Counted from the first letter of the stretch, positions 53,298 to 62,262 are shown. The stretch is 64,000 bases of DNA from Pseudomonadota bacterium (GCA_023391335.1 JAEWBG010000076.1:1-64000), one strand, 5' to 3'. Translations and numbers: made by a program. The notes: generated by a model not told the origin, from the sequence alone.

Positions 53298-53761
53298 CTC
53301 GCTTTGAGGCGATTGGGCCGGAGCGTTTTTGCCGGTTCGATCAGCCATCCGCCCGATGGCTGCCAATTACCCAATTCCTGGCGGCGGCGCTGCCATACCT
53401 GTTCCAGCGTCCGAGCGGCATCGGGGGAGGCCGTCTTTACTGAACTGGGCATTCGCAACACATCATTCGACCATCTCACGATCAATTCCTCATGTAAGCC
53501 GTCTCGATTAGAGACTCACGAGCGACGGTGGGGTTCACTCGGAAACCGTCGCTTATGTCAGACAGAACACTTCTTTCACGGCTCGTAGCGTACGCAACGC
53601 AAACGTCCGGATCATCGTGCTATCGGGCATGGCACCGATTCCTGTCCTTCATGAGTGGGCGCAGCGCGCGCGAGTCGCGACGGCCGGCACAGAGTTGGGC
53701 AATGGTTTGGGCTAAAAGGCGCCGGGAAGAACCAACGTCCAATACTCAAGCGGGAAAAAGG
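53298..53761. other. 464-base stretch without a convincing gene
   Basis: A 63-codon frame on the minus strand (53294-53485) has protein-like composition but no start signal and no recognised family. An inverted repeat AGCGACGGT / ACCGTCGCT spans 53521-53553 with a 15-base loop and could be a regulatory RNA structure. The frame of the next gene stays open upstream to 53528, but the residues look random. Confidence 0.4.
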
Positions 53762-55240
53762 ATGAAGAAGAAACTTGTGATCGTGCCTGTAGTGCTAGGC
53801 ATGGCCGTCGGCGCGTATGCCATCGCTGCTTGGCAATTTGGTCGCATGACCCATGCGCGCGTCGATGAATGGGCTCAGCACGTGAACGAAAAGAGTGCCG
53901 GGATCCTCAAGGTTGTGAGCCGTCATTCAACCGGGGGCGTGTTCTTCTCCAGGGAAGATCTCACGTTCGAAGTCGACACCGCGATGTTCGATAAGTTGAA
54001 AGGCTCAACTCCCGATTCGGAAAAGGTCGAGTCTCCGAGCGATGCGGACGAGCCTTCTCTGAGCGATGCTTCGCTGCGCACCGCGGACACTCACGAGGCG
54101 ACCCACCCGCTTCAATTCACGGTTCGCAACGACATTGCTCATGGTCCGCTTCCGGGGTTCATCAGCGTGGGTCTCGCGAAGATCACGAGCCGCTTGGTGC
54201 TCGATGAGCAGACTCGCCATGAACTATCGAAGGTGCTCGGCGATAAAGAACCCATTCTCATCACTTCGTTGGTCGGTGTGACCGGGGCCAGCTCGGTCGA
54301 TGTCGCGAGTCCCGCGTTTCAAGCCGCGGAAGGCGACGACAGTTTCGAGTGGCAAGGTTTGAAGGCTCATTTCGATTTGGGTGCAGGCATGCAGACCATC
54401 AAATGCGATGGCGCAGCACCAGGCCTCACCGCAAAGAGCAAAGATCGATCGCAGGTGAGTCTCGGCAACATGAGCTTTAGTTGCGATATGAAACGTGCGT
54501 TCGACGAGTTGTACGTCGGTCGTAGCGCTTTCGCGTTCCAGAACCTGAATGCGACTTTTGGAGAAGGCAAGCCGCCCGTTGCCATCGAGAGCATTGCATA
54601 CTCCGGCGATGCGACCGTCGACGGCGAGTACGTCGACTTGAACATGAAGCTTTTGATGAAGGCGCTCAAAGCAGCCGGATTCACTGTCGATGACGCCGAG
54701 TACAACTTGAGCATGCTCCACTTGCACGGTCCGACCTACGCGGCCTTGTCGAAGAAGCTGCAAGAATTGAGCACCAGCGGTGCATTGGGCGATCCGACTG
54801 CATCGGTGGCAATGATCGGCGCCATTGCAGAGTACGGGCCGCAGCTCCTGGAGCACTCGCCGAAGATCGTGATCGAACGCATCGGCTTTTCGATGCCGGA
54901 AGGCGAAGCGGGCCTCAAGGGAACTATTGAACTCAAGAACTTTTCCAAGGCAGATTTGGCCGAAGCTAATTCGACGATGGTTCTGCTGAACAAATTGCAG
55001 GCAGCCGCAGATGTGTGGATTAGCGATGGATTGCTCGAGAAGGACTGGGGAGCCTCTGCCGTCGCAAGTTCCACTTCCGACACGGATCGCCTCGGGGCGT
55101 TGCGCGCGCAAATCAGTTCTCTCGAGGCGCAAGGCTTCGTCACTCACAAGGACGGCGAGTTAACGAGCCACATTGAGTACAAGAACGGCGCGCTGACAGC
55201 GAACGGTCATCAAGTCGGGCCCGGCGCGGAGGGAAATTAG
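53762..55240 (+). CDS. DUF945 (YdgA-like) membrane-anchored protein
   Basis: This 492-residue protein begins KKKLVIVPVVLGMAVGAYAIAAW, a single N-terminal membrane anchor or signal, and continues with a long periplasmic part. The FGRMTHARVDEW start and repeated strand patterns fit the DUF945/YdgA family of enterobacterial inner-membrane proteins with unclear role. GGAAAAAGG lies just upstream of the ATG. It stands alone between a sulfur-transfer gene and serine dehydratase. Confidence 0.78.
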   Translation: MKKKLVIVPVVLGMAVGAYAIAAWQFGRMTHARVDEWAQHVNEKSAGILKVVSRHSTGGVFFSREDLTFEVDTAMFDKLKGSTPDSEKVESPSDADEPSLSDASLRTADTHEATHPLQFTVRNDIAHGPLPGFISVGLAKITSRLVLDEQTRHELSKVLGDKEPILITSLVGVTGASSVDVASPAFQAAEGDDSFEWQGLKAHFDLGAGMQTIKCDGAAPGLTAKSKDRSQVSLGNMSFSCDMKRAFDELYVGRSAFAFQNLNATFGEGKPPVAIESIAYSGDATVDGEYVDLNMKLLMKALKAAGFTVDDAEYNLSMLHLHGPTYAALSKKLQELSTSGALGDPTASVAMIGAIAEYGPQLLEHSPKIVIERIGFSMPEGEAGLKGTIELKNFSKADLAEANSTMVLLNKLQAAADVWISDGLLEKDWGASAVASSTSDTDRLGALRAQISSLEAQGFVTHKDGELTSHIEYKNGALTANGHQVGPGAEGN

Positions 55241-55333
55241 GGTCGTCACGAACGCAAAGGAACCGGAGATTTCCTAAGCGTTTGTCGCGAAGGCTTGGTG
55301 CTTGCGAGGTTGCTATGCTGCTCGGGCATTCCC

Positions 55334-56740
55334 ATGAGGATGCGCGAGCAGCCCATGCATCCAGCGCACGTCAGCACGTTCGAACTTTTCAAGATCGGTA
55401 TCGGACCATCTAGTTCGCACACGATGGGTCCGATGTGTGCGGCACGTCGTTTCGTCGATACGCTCATTGAACGACATCTCCTTCAGCAAACCTCTCGCGT
55501 GACGGTGGACCTATACGGCTCGCTGGCGCTGACAGGTCGCGGGCACGCCACCGATCGCGCCGTCATCATCGGGCTCGCAGGATTCTTGCCGCACGAAGTT
55601 TCAAGCGACCAAGTCTTCGCAATCGAAAAACAAGCTCGCGATTGCCACGTCGTTCAAATTGGGCAGCAGCAGACCCTCGCATTCGAGCCGGAGCGCGACA
55701 TTCGCTGGCGCTATGGGGAGACGAAAGCGATCCATCCCAACGCACTGACATTGTCTGCGTTGAACTCAATGGATGAGACGCTCGTTGCAGAAACCTATTT
55801 CTCGTTGGGCGGAGGCTTCATTGCGACGCAAGCAGAACTCGATGCGCCGTTCGATCGGCGGAGCCAGAGCGCGATTCCGTTTCCTTATCGCACCGCTGCT
55901 GAATTGCTCGACCAGGCACGCACGCACCGCATCGGCATTGCCGAACTCGCGTTCCGAAACGAGTGTGCCTTGAAGCCTGCGGAGGAGGTCGAGACGGGCC
56001 TCGATCGACTCATCGAGACGATGAACGACTGCATTGACCGTGGCACGCGAACCGGAGGCATTTTGCCCGGCGGATTGAACGTGCGTCGACGCGCTGCCGA
56101 CTTGAAGTTGAAGCTCGACGCGAGACGTGCGAATGGCAGCCCCGATCCGTTGGCGCCGTTGGACTGGATCAATGTGTGGGCGTTGGCGGTAAATGAAGAG
56201 AACGCAGCGGGTGGACGCGTCGTTACCGCGCCGACGAATGGGGCGGCTGGAGTGATTCCCGCGGTGCTGCGGTTCTATCAAGTGTTCGCATCGGGTACTC
56301 GCCAAGGCGTACACACGTTCTTACTGACTGCTGGTGCGATCGGCTCGCTGTACAAACGCAATGCCAGCATTTCGGCCGCAGAAGTGGGCTGCCAAGGAGA
56401 AATCGGTGTGGCGTGTTCGATGGCGGCGGCGGGATTGGCGGCTGCGCAAGGCGCGGACAACGCGCAAATCGAAAACGCCGCCGAGATCGGGATGGAACAC
56501 AACCTTGGACTCACGTGCGATCCAATCAAAGGCTTAGTTCAGATCCCCTGTATCGAACGCAATGCTACCGGTGCAGTGAAAGCTGTCGATGCGGCGAGGC
56601 TCGCGATGATGGGCGATGGTTCGCACCGAGTGAGCTTGGATCAAGTGATCGAGACGATGCGTCGCACCGGTGCCGATATGCGCTCTTCTTATAAGGAAAC
56701 CTCGCAGGCAGGACTCGCAGTCAATGTGCCTGAATGTTGA
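55334..56740 (+). CDS. sdaA: L-serine ammonia-lyase, iron-sulfur type
   Basis: This enzyme of about 468 residues deaminates L-serine to pyruvate using a [4Fe-4S] cluster. The N-terminal beta domain contains FKIGIGPSSSHTMGPMCAA, and the C-terminal alpha domain contains NGAAGVIPAVLR, the cysteines of GCQGEIGVACSMAAAGL and LGLTCDPIKGLVQIPCIERN. The start is uncertain among ATG 55334, 55340 and 55355; none has a clear ribosome binding site. It is convergent with apbE, only 4 bases apart. Confidence 0.93.
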   Translation: MRMREQPMHPAHVSTFELFKIGIGPSSSHTMGPMCAARRFVDTLIERHLLQQTSRVTVDLYGSLALTGRGHATDRAVIIGLAGFLPHEVSSDQVFAIEKQARDCHVVQIGQQQTLAFEPERDIRWRYGETKAIHPNALTLSALNSMDETLVAETYFSLGGGFIATQAELDAPFDRRSQSAIPFPYRTAAELLDQARTHRIGIAELAFRNECALKPAEEVETGLDRLIETMNDCIDRGTRTGGILPGGLNVRRRAADLKLKLDARRANGSPDPLAPLDWINVWALAVNEENAAGGRVVTAPTNGAAGVIPAVLRFYQVFASGTRQGVHTFLLTAGAIGSLYKRNASISAAEVGCQGEIGVACSMAAAGLAAAQGADNAQIENAAEIGMEHNLGLTCDPIKGLVQIPCIERNATGAVKAVDAARLAMMGDGSHRVSLDQVIETMRRTGADMRSSYKETSQAGLAVNVPEC

Positions 56741-56744
56741 TCTG

Positions 56745-57512
56745 TTAGATCAATCGAGCATTGAAGCGGTCGAGCAGCGGTTTCAATTCGTCGTCAAGAC
56801 AATAGAGAGCGCATTTCGTGAGCGCGTCCGCAATCGCAGCAGAAGGTGCGACGACTGCTGCATAGGTGCGCACCGGAGAAGGGGCAGCCACGCGTTGGTA
56901 GTAGCCGCGATGTTCCGACGGGCGATCTGCAACTTTGGTGTCGGTGACGGCTAAACCCACATTATTCAATTCAAGCTGCGCGAGAGATTGATCGGCGCGT
57001 CGCAGTGCCACTATTTCCGCTTCCCCGAACGCAGCGATGTCGCCGCCGACATTGACGCTGCCTGCGATGCATCCCTTGCTTCGAAGCACCGCCAGACCTT
57101 CATCTGCGGCGAACCCTTTTGCGATGCCGCCGAGATCGAGGCAGATCGGCTCTCGGACGATGACGTGATCGCCGTGCAATTCCAACGCGGAGAAGCGGCC
57201 CGAGTGTGTCGGCAAACAAGGATCGAACCGCTGCTCGCTTGCAGCAAAGACATCTCGAGCCAGCGTCAAGACCCGCATCGTTGCCGCCGCAACGGAAACA
57301 CGAGTTCCAATTTCCGCTGCATTGATGGCCGCGATGTCACTGCCGGGGCGGAAGGGGTGCAATGAGCTTTCGAATTTCCCGATCGTTTCCAATGCGGCTC
57401 CCATCGCGGCTTCGAGCACAGCTTCGTCCGGCGCGCAGGCACGCACCGTCACGAAGCTGCCCATCGCCAGGCGCATTCGACTGCCGCGTGCACTGATATC
57501 CGCCCTCGACAT
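56745..57512 (-). CDS. ApbE-like FAD:protein FMN transferase, divergent
   Basis: ApbE enzymes attach FMN covalently to a Thr of FMN-binding domains outside the cytoplasm. From ATG 57512 (GAGGA 8 bases upstream) it is 255 residues, shorter than the usual 300-350. Present: MGSFVTV, the SSLHPFRPGSDIAAIN region, CLDLGGIAKGFAADEG, SVNVGGDIAAFG and the C-terminal IADALTKCAL, whose Asp and Thr would bind Mg. The usual His-x-x-x-P-x-T-G segment reads QRVAAPSPVR, and no signal peptide is seen. It is divergent from the di-heme gene, and an FMN-binding target lies three genes on, so the pairing is sensible. Confidence 0.83.
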   Translation of the reverse strand: MSRADISARGSRMRLAMGSFVTVRACAPDEAVLEAAMGAALETIGKFESSLHPFRPGSDIAAINAAEIGTRVSVAAATMRVLTLARDVFAASEQRFDPCLPTHSGRFSALELHGDHVIVREPICLDLGGIAKGFAADEGLAVLRSKGCIAGSVNVGGDIAAFGEAEIVALRRADQSLAQLELNNVGLAVTDTKVADRPSEHRGYYQRVAAPSPVRTYAAVVAPSAAIADALTKCALYCLDDELKPLLDRFNARLI

Positions 57513-57576
57513 GCTTGGATTCCTCACAAGAACTGCTATAGTGCCAATAAGAATCGTTCGCAACTAGATCTCAACT

Positions 57577-58797
57577 ATGCGCTTCCTGAACGGTGCGGGC
57601 TCGTATCGCGCGGCCCACACGGCTCTCATTTGCCTTTCCCTGGCGGCAGCCGGCTGCAGCACCTCGGAATCCGCACCGAAGAGCGAAGTTCGATCGGATC
57701 AAAGCACACCGATCCTGTCGTCGCTCGCTGAACTGGGCGAGAAGATTTTCAATGATCCGACGCTTTCCAGCAGCGGACAGCTCTCCTGCGCGAGCTGTCA
57801 CGACAAAGATCGCGCGTTTGCAGGAGCCGATGACTTGGCAGCTCCCCTGGGCGGCACGCTCGCAACTGATTCGGGATTTCGCAATACGCCCGCACTGACC
57901 TATCTGCAAAGTACGCCCAGCTTCTACTTCGATTCCGAAGGGACGCCGAAGGGCGGCTTCAATCGCGACGGCCGCGCCAAGGATTTTGCCGAACAAGCCA
58001 TTCGCCCGTTTCTCACTAGCTTCGAGATGGGCAACGATTCCGCGGACGCAGTCGTCGCCAAACTCAAAGCAGCGCCATACGTTAGCGAGTTCCTGCAGTT
58101 CTTTGGTCCTCAATCGCTGGATGATCCAACGTCCGCCTTCTTGGATATTCGTGAAGCGCTGCAGGCATTCGAACAAGAAGCACCGCTTTTCCAACCATTC
58201 ACGAGCAAGTTCGATTACTTCCTCGCAGGCAGAGTGCAGCTCACGCAGCAGGAGTTGCGAGGCTTCGCGCTGTTCAACAATCCAGGCAAGGGCAATTGTG
58301 CGGCTTGCCATCCAAGTACGCGCGGCAGCGATGGCAGCGCGCCGTTGTTCACCGATTTCACGTACGACAATCTCGGTGTCCCGCGGAACTACGACATTCC
58401 CGTTAACCAAGATCCCGCGTACTTCGACCTGGGCTTGTGCGGCCCAGCGCGCGAGGACTTAGCGGATCGCAAAGATCTCTGCGGCGCATTCAAAGTACCC
58501 AGCTTACGCAACGTCGCGATCACCGCGCCGTACTTTCACAACGGCAAATTCAAAACGCTGCGCGAAGTCGTGGCTTTCTACGTTCGGCGCGATACGCATC
58601 CCGAAGAGTGGTATCCGCTCGATGCGAATGGGCAACCGCTGAAGTTCAACGATCTGCCGCCCGAATACGTCGCGAACGTGAACACGAGCGAAGCGCCATA
58701 CAACCGGCGCCGCGGCGATGAGCCCGCACTTGCATCAAATGAAATCGACGACGTTGTGGCGTTCTTGCAGACGCTTACCGACGGATTCAATCCTTGA
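57577..58797 (+). CDS. Di-heme cytochrome c peroxidase/MauG-family lipoprotein
   Basis: This 406-residue protein has two c-type heme motifs: CASCH (C71, C74, H75) and CAACH (C241, C244, H245). The spacing and the fold resemble cytochrome c peroxidase/MauG. A lipobox LAAAGC puts the lipid at C27, so it sits on the periplasmic side of a membrane. YDNLGVPRN, FKVPSLRNVAITAPYFHNG and DVVAFLQTL are typical family stretches. It may reduce peroxide or oxidise another redox partner. A porin, an FMN-binding protein and a membrane protein follow closely. Confidence 0.9.
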   Translation: MRFLNGAGSYRAAHTALICLSLAAAGCSTSESAPKSEVRSDQSTPILSSLAELGEKIFNDPTLSSSGQLSCASCHDKDRAFAGADDLAAPLGGTLATDSGFRNTPALTYLQSTPSFYFDSEGTPKGGFNRDGRAKDFAEQAIRPFLTSFEMGNDSADAVVAKLKAAPYVSEFLQFFGPQSLDDPTSAFLDIREALQAFEQEAPLFQPFTSKFDYFLAGRVQLTQQELRGFALFNNPGKGNCAACHPSTRGSDGSAPLFTDFTYDNLGVPRNYDIPVNQDPAYFDLGLCGPAREDLADRKDLCGAFKVPSLRNVAITAPYFHNGKFKTLREVVAFYVRRDTHPEEWYPLDANGQPLKFNDLPPEYVANVNTSEAPYNRRRGDEPALASNEIDDVVAFLQTLTDGFNP

Positions 58798-58807
58798 GGA
58801 ATCTCGC

Positions 58808-60118
58808 ATGGCAGTGACCCAAACAATTCACAAGAACCTGCAGCCGTTCGTATTGGCTGCAGGAGCGCTGGCGTTACTCACTGGTGATTACGCAAGCGCA
58901 GCCACACAAGAGGAACTGGAAGCAAAGGTCCAAGCGCTTTCCGATCAGCTCCAAGAAGTGCAGAAACAACTCGCAGAGCTGAAGCAACAACAGGTGCAAA
59001 GACCGGCCGAGGCCGCACCTGCAATTGCGCAGTCACAATCTGCAGCTTCGACTTCTGCAGATCAAACAGGCCAGCCAACTTGGTTCGGCTACGGCGAACT
59101 CAACTACTCGCGCCCTCAAGGACGTTCCGCCGATGCACAGGCAGATCTCGGTCGATTCGTGATCGGGATGGAATACGGTTTCGACGATCGAACTCGTTTC
59201 GTCAGCGAGGTCGAAGTCGAGCACACGGTGAGTTCTTCGGACGACCCAGGGGAAGTCGAAATCGAACAAGCCTACATCGAGCGCGAACTTGGCAGCGGCA
59301 TTTTCGGTCGCGCTGGTTTGTTCTTGATTCCATCAGGCTTGTTAAACGAATCCCACGAACCGACGCGCTACTACGGCGTATTCAGAAACTTGGTCGAGAC
59401 AGCAATCATTCCGACGACTTGGCGCGAAGGCGGCGTCGCGGTCCAAGGGCGAACCGATAGCGGATTGCGTTGGGACATTGGCGTGACCACCGGTTTCGAT
59501 CTTTCCAAGTGGGATGCGAGCGCGGAGGGAGAAGGGCAGGAATCGCCGCTTGGCTCTATTCACCAAGAGCTCGCCTTGGCCCGAGCCGCCGATGCGTCTG
59601 CATTCGGTGCTCTGAACTACAGCGGCGTCGCAGGTTTGCTCGTCGGTGGATCCATTTTCACGGGCGGTGCGGGGCAAGCTCAGCCGGGCTATTCGGGTTC
59701 GAAGGTCACGCTATGGGAAACGCACGCGCGTTGGTCACCCGCGGCGTTTCAACTATCGGCTCTATATGCGCACGGAAGCATCAGCAAGACGGCGCGAATC
59801 AATACGACGTTAGTGGGCAATCCGATGTTGATCCCAGAAGAGTTCTTCGGATGGTATGTGGAAGCGGCGTATCGTGCGATCGAACGCGACACATGGTCGC
59901 TTGCGCCCTTCGTCAGATATGAGCGAGTCAACACGGGCTCATCGTACGCAGACATCGGCCAGGGCTTTACGCCTTCGGCGCTCGGGGATCAGAAGGTGTG
60001 GACCGGCGGTCTCAACCTATGGTTATCGGCCGGTGTCGTGTTGAAAGCGGACTATTTGGATTTCCGCGACGAACGCGGCGCGGATCGGATCGATCTCGGC
60101 ATTGGCTATGCGTTCTGA
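58808..60118 (+). CDS. Outer-membrane porin with coiled-coil N-terminus
   Basis: From ATG 58808 (AGGA upstream) this is 436 residues: a signal peptide (VLAAGALALLTGDYASA), a coiled coil (QEELEAKVQALSDQLQEVQKQ), and a long beta-barrel of alternating residues ending in the aromatic IGYAF. The style is that of phosphate-selective-like or OprO/P porins. It is 10 bases after the di-heme lipoprotein and its end overlaps the upstream frame of the FMN-binding protein, so it is part of this operon. Its solute is unknown; it might deliver an electron acceptor or donor to the redox proteins. Confidence 0.82.
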   Translation: MAVTQTIHKNLQPFVLAAGALALLTGDYASAATQEELEAKVQALSDQLQEVQKQLAELKQQQVQRPAEAAPAIAQSQSAASTSADQTGQPTWFGYGELNYSRPQGRSADAQADLGRFVIGMEYGFDDRTRFVSEVEVEHTVSSSDDPGEVEIEQAYIERELGSGIFGRAGLFLIPSGLLNESHEPTRYYGVFRNLVETAIIPTTWREGGVAVQGRTDSGLRWDIGVTTGFDLSKWDASAEGEGQESPLGSIHQELALARAADASAFGALNYSGVAGLLVGGSIFTGGAGQAQPGYSGSKVTLWETHARWSPAAFQLSALYAHGSISKTARINTTLVGNPMLIPEEFFGWYVEAAYRAIERDTWSLAPFVRYERVNTGSSYADIGQGFTPSALGDQKVWTGGLNLWLSAGVVLKADYLDFRDERGADRIDLGIGYAF

Positions 60119-60137
60119 ACTCACTGAGCCATTGCAC

Positions 60138-60701
60138 ATGAACACTCGACGTGCAGTGCTATTGGGCGGCGCAGGTATGGTAGCGACGTTCAGTTGCCCC
60201 GAGTTGTTCGCTGCTCAGTTCGTGACTGTCGAACAAGCTCAACGATCGCTGTTCCCAAGTGCAGATCGATTCGAAGAGCAAGCGCTCGCGCTGACTGCCG
60301 AGCAATTGTCGACGATTGCGAAGTTGGCGGGTCCTCAGCCGCGGCGAGGTGCGACACATGTGTGGAAGGCACAACATGCGGGCGAGACGTTGGGCTTTTT
60401 CTTCGTCGATGAAGTGATCGGGCGCCAGGATCTAATCACGTACGCGGCCGCGATCGACACGCAGGGCAAGCTCGGCACGATCGAGGTACTCACATATCGC
60501 GAAAGTCATGGCGGTGAAATCCGCAATGCGGCGTGGCGTGCGCAATTCAAAGGTCGAGACCTCAGCAATCTACGGTTTCCGACTGACATCAAGAACATCG
60601 CGGGTGCCACGCTATCGAGCGAACACGTCACGCAGGGAGCGAGGTGGCTGGTGGCAATGTGGCGGGTAATGTTCGCTTCCCAGGCTGCGGCGCAATTGTA
60701 A
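60138..60701 (+). CDS. Tat-exported FMN-binding domain protein
   Basis: This 187-residue protein has a twin-arginine start (NTRRAVLLGGAGMVA), pointing to Tat export. A single FMN_bind domain follows, as in NqrC/RnfG. The flavin attachment motif is AGATLSS with T158 as the likely FMN-carrying Thr. ApbE at 56745-57512 is the probable modifying enzyme. ATG 60138 is chosen as the start of the Tat signal. Its stop overlaps the start of the next gene by one base (TAATG), so translation is coupled to the heme-type membrane protein. Confidence 0.85.
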   Translation: MNTRRAVLLGGAGMVATFSCPELFAAQFVTVEQAQRSLFPSADRFEEQALALTAEQLSTIAKLAGPQPRRGATHVWKAQHAGETLGFFFVDEVIGRQDLITYAAAIDTQGKLGTIEVLTYRESHGGEIRNAAWRAQFKGRDLSNLRFPTDIKNIAGATLSSEHVTQGARWLVAMWRVMFASQAAAQL

Positions 60702-61135
60702 TGGCCAGTTCTCCGCCCAGTCCGGCGTTCCGTCGCATCACGATCGGTTCATTGAGCCTGCTCTGGTTGAGCGGCGCTGCATGGATCGTGTTTCACTATT
60801 TGCTTCCGTCGCAAACAGAATTTGGGTTGGGGCCGAATCCCGCCGAACCCGTGCTCATGAAGGTTCACGGAGCGATTGCGGTCTTCGCAGTCGCGTTACT
60901 CGGATGGATCAGTGCGCGCCACGTCGGCGAAAACTGGTTGCGAAATAGGAAACGCATATCGGGAATCGCGATGCTGTCTGCGTACATCCTGCTCGTAGTC
61001 ACCGGATATTCGCTGTATTACTTGTTGCAGGATGATGTGCGCGAAAGGATAGGGCAGGCACACGAAATTCTCGGCGCCGCTTCCTTAGCGTTTGCGCTTT
61101 TTCATTGGATCCGGCGCACGCGACGCGCCGAGTAG
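60701..61135 (+). CDS. Four-helix membrane protein with paired histidines, probable b-heme carrier
   Basis: The 144-residue protein has four membrane segments (about 13-35, 53-73, 87-109, 119-137). Histidines at H56 and H74 in helix 2 and H121 and H135 in helix 4 sit near opposite membrane faces, as expected of two axial pairs for b-type hemes. I do not recognise a precise family; DUF4405 or cytochrome b561-like are possible. It is translationally coupled to the FMN-binding protein, so it may pass electrons across the inner membrane to the flavin. Confidence 0.7.
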   Translation: MASSPPSPAFRRITIGSLSLLWLSGAAWIVFHYLLPSQTEFGLGPNPAEPVLMKVHGAIAVFAVALLGWISARHVGENWLRNRKRISGIAMLSAYILLVVTGYSLYYLLQDDVRERIGQAHEILGAASLAFALFHWIRRTRRAE

Positions 61136-61170
61136 CGATGTTTCGGTGCGACGTGCCGAACGAACGCCGC

Positions 61171-61656
61171 TTAGACGGTGACGAGCACTCGCGGCGCAAT
61201 CCCTGAGGACTGATATCCGCCTTGACGTCCATAGACCTTCGGCTGATTTGCTCGGCCAGTCAGCACGTCGAGTAGGCCTTCCACTTTTTTGAGGCGTGCC
61301 GTGACGAGTGCGCCGTTGCGATCATTCGCAGCCCGGCATGCCGTAGCGCGCTCGGCGCAGTCGGACCAGAGCCGTTGCAGCGATCGGCTGGGATCGCACC
61401 ATTTCATCATGCGCTCCAATCCCATCGCATCGGCGGGCAGATTGTGCATGCGGCACAGGGAGCGGCGTTCATCTTCGATTCGAGCCAGCTCGCCGACGCA
61501 CGCTTGACGCACATCGCCGGCGCGATCGAGCTCTTCGATATTGTTGGCGAGGATCAGCTCATGCTCGCGATCCAACAACGTTTGCAGTCGCGCAAGTTCG
61601 TTCGTTTCTTGCGTCAACAGTTGTTCGATGTGTTCGCGGCAGGCGCTGGCATCCAC
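61171..61656 (-). CDS. flgN: Flagellar chaperone FlgN
   Basis: This all-helical 161-residue protein of the FlgN type binds the hook-associated proteins FlgK and FlgL before export. Typical is the heptad-rich start ACREHIEQLLTQETNELARLQTLLDREHELI with EELDRA. GTG 61656 follows GGAGAG by 7 bases. It lies 3 bases after flgM on the same strand. Confidence 0.86.
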   Translation of the reverse strand: MDASACREHIEQLLTQETNELARLQTLLDREHELILANNIEELDRAGDVRQACVGELARIEDERRSLCRMHNLPADAMGLERMMKWCDPSRSLQRLWSDCAERATACRAANDRNGALVTARLKKVEGLLDVLTGRANQPKVYGRQGGYQSSGIAPRVLVTV

Positions 61657-61659
61657 GTT

Positions 61660-61977
61660 TTAGCTCTCCAGTCCGCCGAGCTCTTTCTCGATGGACATTA
61701 GTTTGTCGGCGATGCGCTCGGGAGCCACTTCGTAGCGGCCTTCCTCGATCGCATTGCGAATTTCAGTTACACGCGCTTCGTTCACAACGGGCATGCCTTG
61801 CAATGCCTGTTCGAGCGCAGCGAGCTGCCGAGCCTGATCGGTGATCTGAATCGGGCTGTTCGAGCTCACGGCTCCCGCTGACGATCCAGTGTTCGCGTCG
61901 TTCGTTCGCGCCACCTTCTTGTCAGTGCCGGCTTGCACGGGCCGGTTGTGATAACCGGTAATCTTCGTCACGTCCAT
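61660..61977 (-). CDS. flgM: Anti-sigma-28 factor FlgM
   Basis: FlgM holds sigma-28 (FliA) inactive until it is exported through the completed hook. This one is 105 residues with the C-terminal sigma-binding helices (VTEIRNAIEEGRYEVAPERIADKLM). AGGAG abuts the ATG at 61977 with no spacer, but GTG 61971 (third codon) has a 6-base spacer. The true start may therefore be 61971. A sigma-28 promoter lies upstream. Confidence 0.9.
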   Translation of the reverse strand: MDVTKITGYHNRPVQAGTDKKVARTNDANTGSSAGAVSSNSPIQITDQARQLAALEQALQGMPVVNEARVTEIRNAIEEGRYEVAPERIADKLMSIEKELGGLES

Positions 61978-62039
61978 CTCCTAAAGTTCCTGCGCCACCC
62001 GATGCGGATGTTGCATCGATGTCTGCGTCTGCAGGCCAT

Positions 62040-62066
62040 GTAGCGGCCGCATTTCTGAGAACTTTA
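62040..62066 (-). promoter_or_regulatory. Sigma-28 (FliA) promoter for flgM-flgN
   Basis: Minus strand TAAAGTTC, an 11-base spacer, then GCCGCTAC. The E. coli form is TAAAGTTT-N11-GCCGATAA; 7 of 8 and 6 of 8 match with exact spacing. It ends 63 bases upstream of flgM. Confidence 0.75.
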
Positions 62067-62262
62067 GCACTGTGGTCGGCCCCGACCTTATGGTGCACTT
62101 AGGGCGAACTCGCAGTGTCGGGGAGCAAGCGGCGCAATAGGTCAAATTCGACCTATCCGCGCTGGTCGAGCGTCCATGAGATGCGAATAAATAGAGTGCA
62201 ACGCGCGTCACAAGATATTTCGCGCCGATTGACTGAGGTTTGAGGGAATCTCGCAACGTCAT

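Noticed and set aside
53294..53485. 63-codon minus-strand frame after the MoeB-rhodanese gene
   Set aside because: Protein-like in parts but lacks a start signal and known relatives; mentioned only in the gap description.
57513..57576. Fur box between apbE and the di-heme gene
   Set aside because: AATAAGAATCGTTCGC only loosely resembles the Fur consensus and has too many mismatches to claim.
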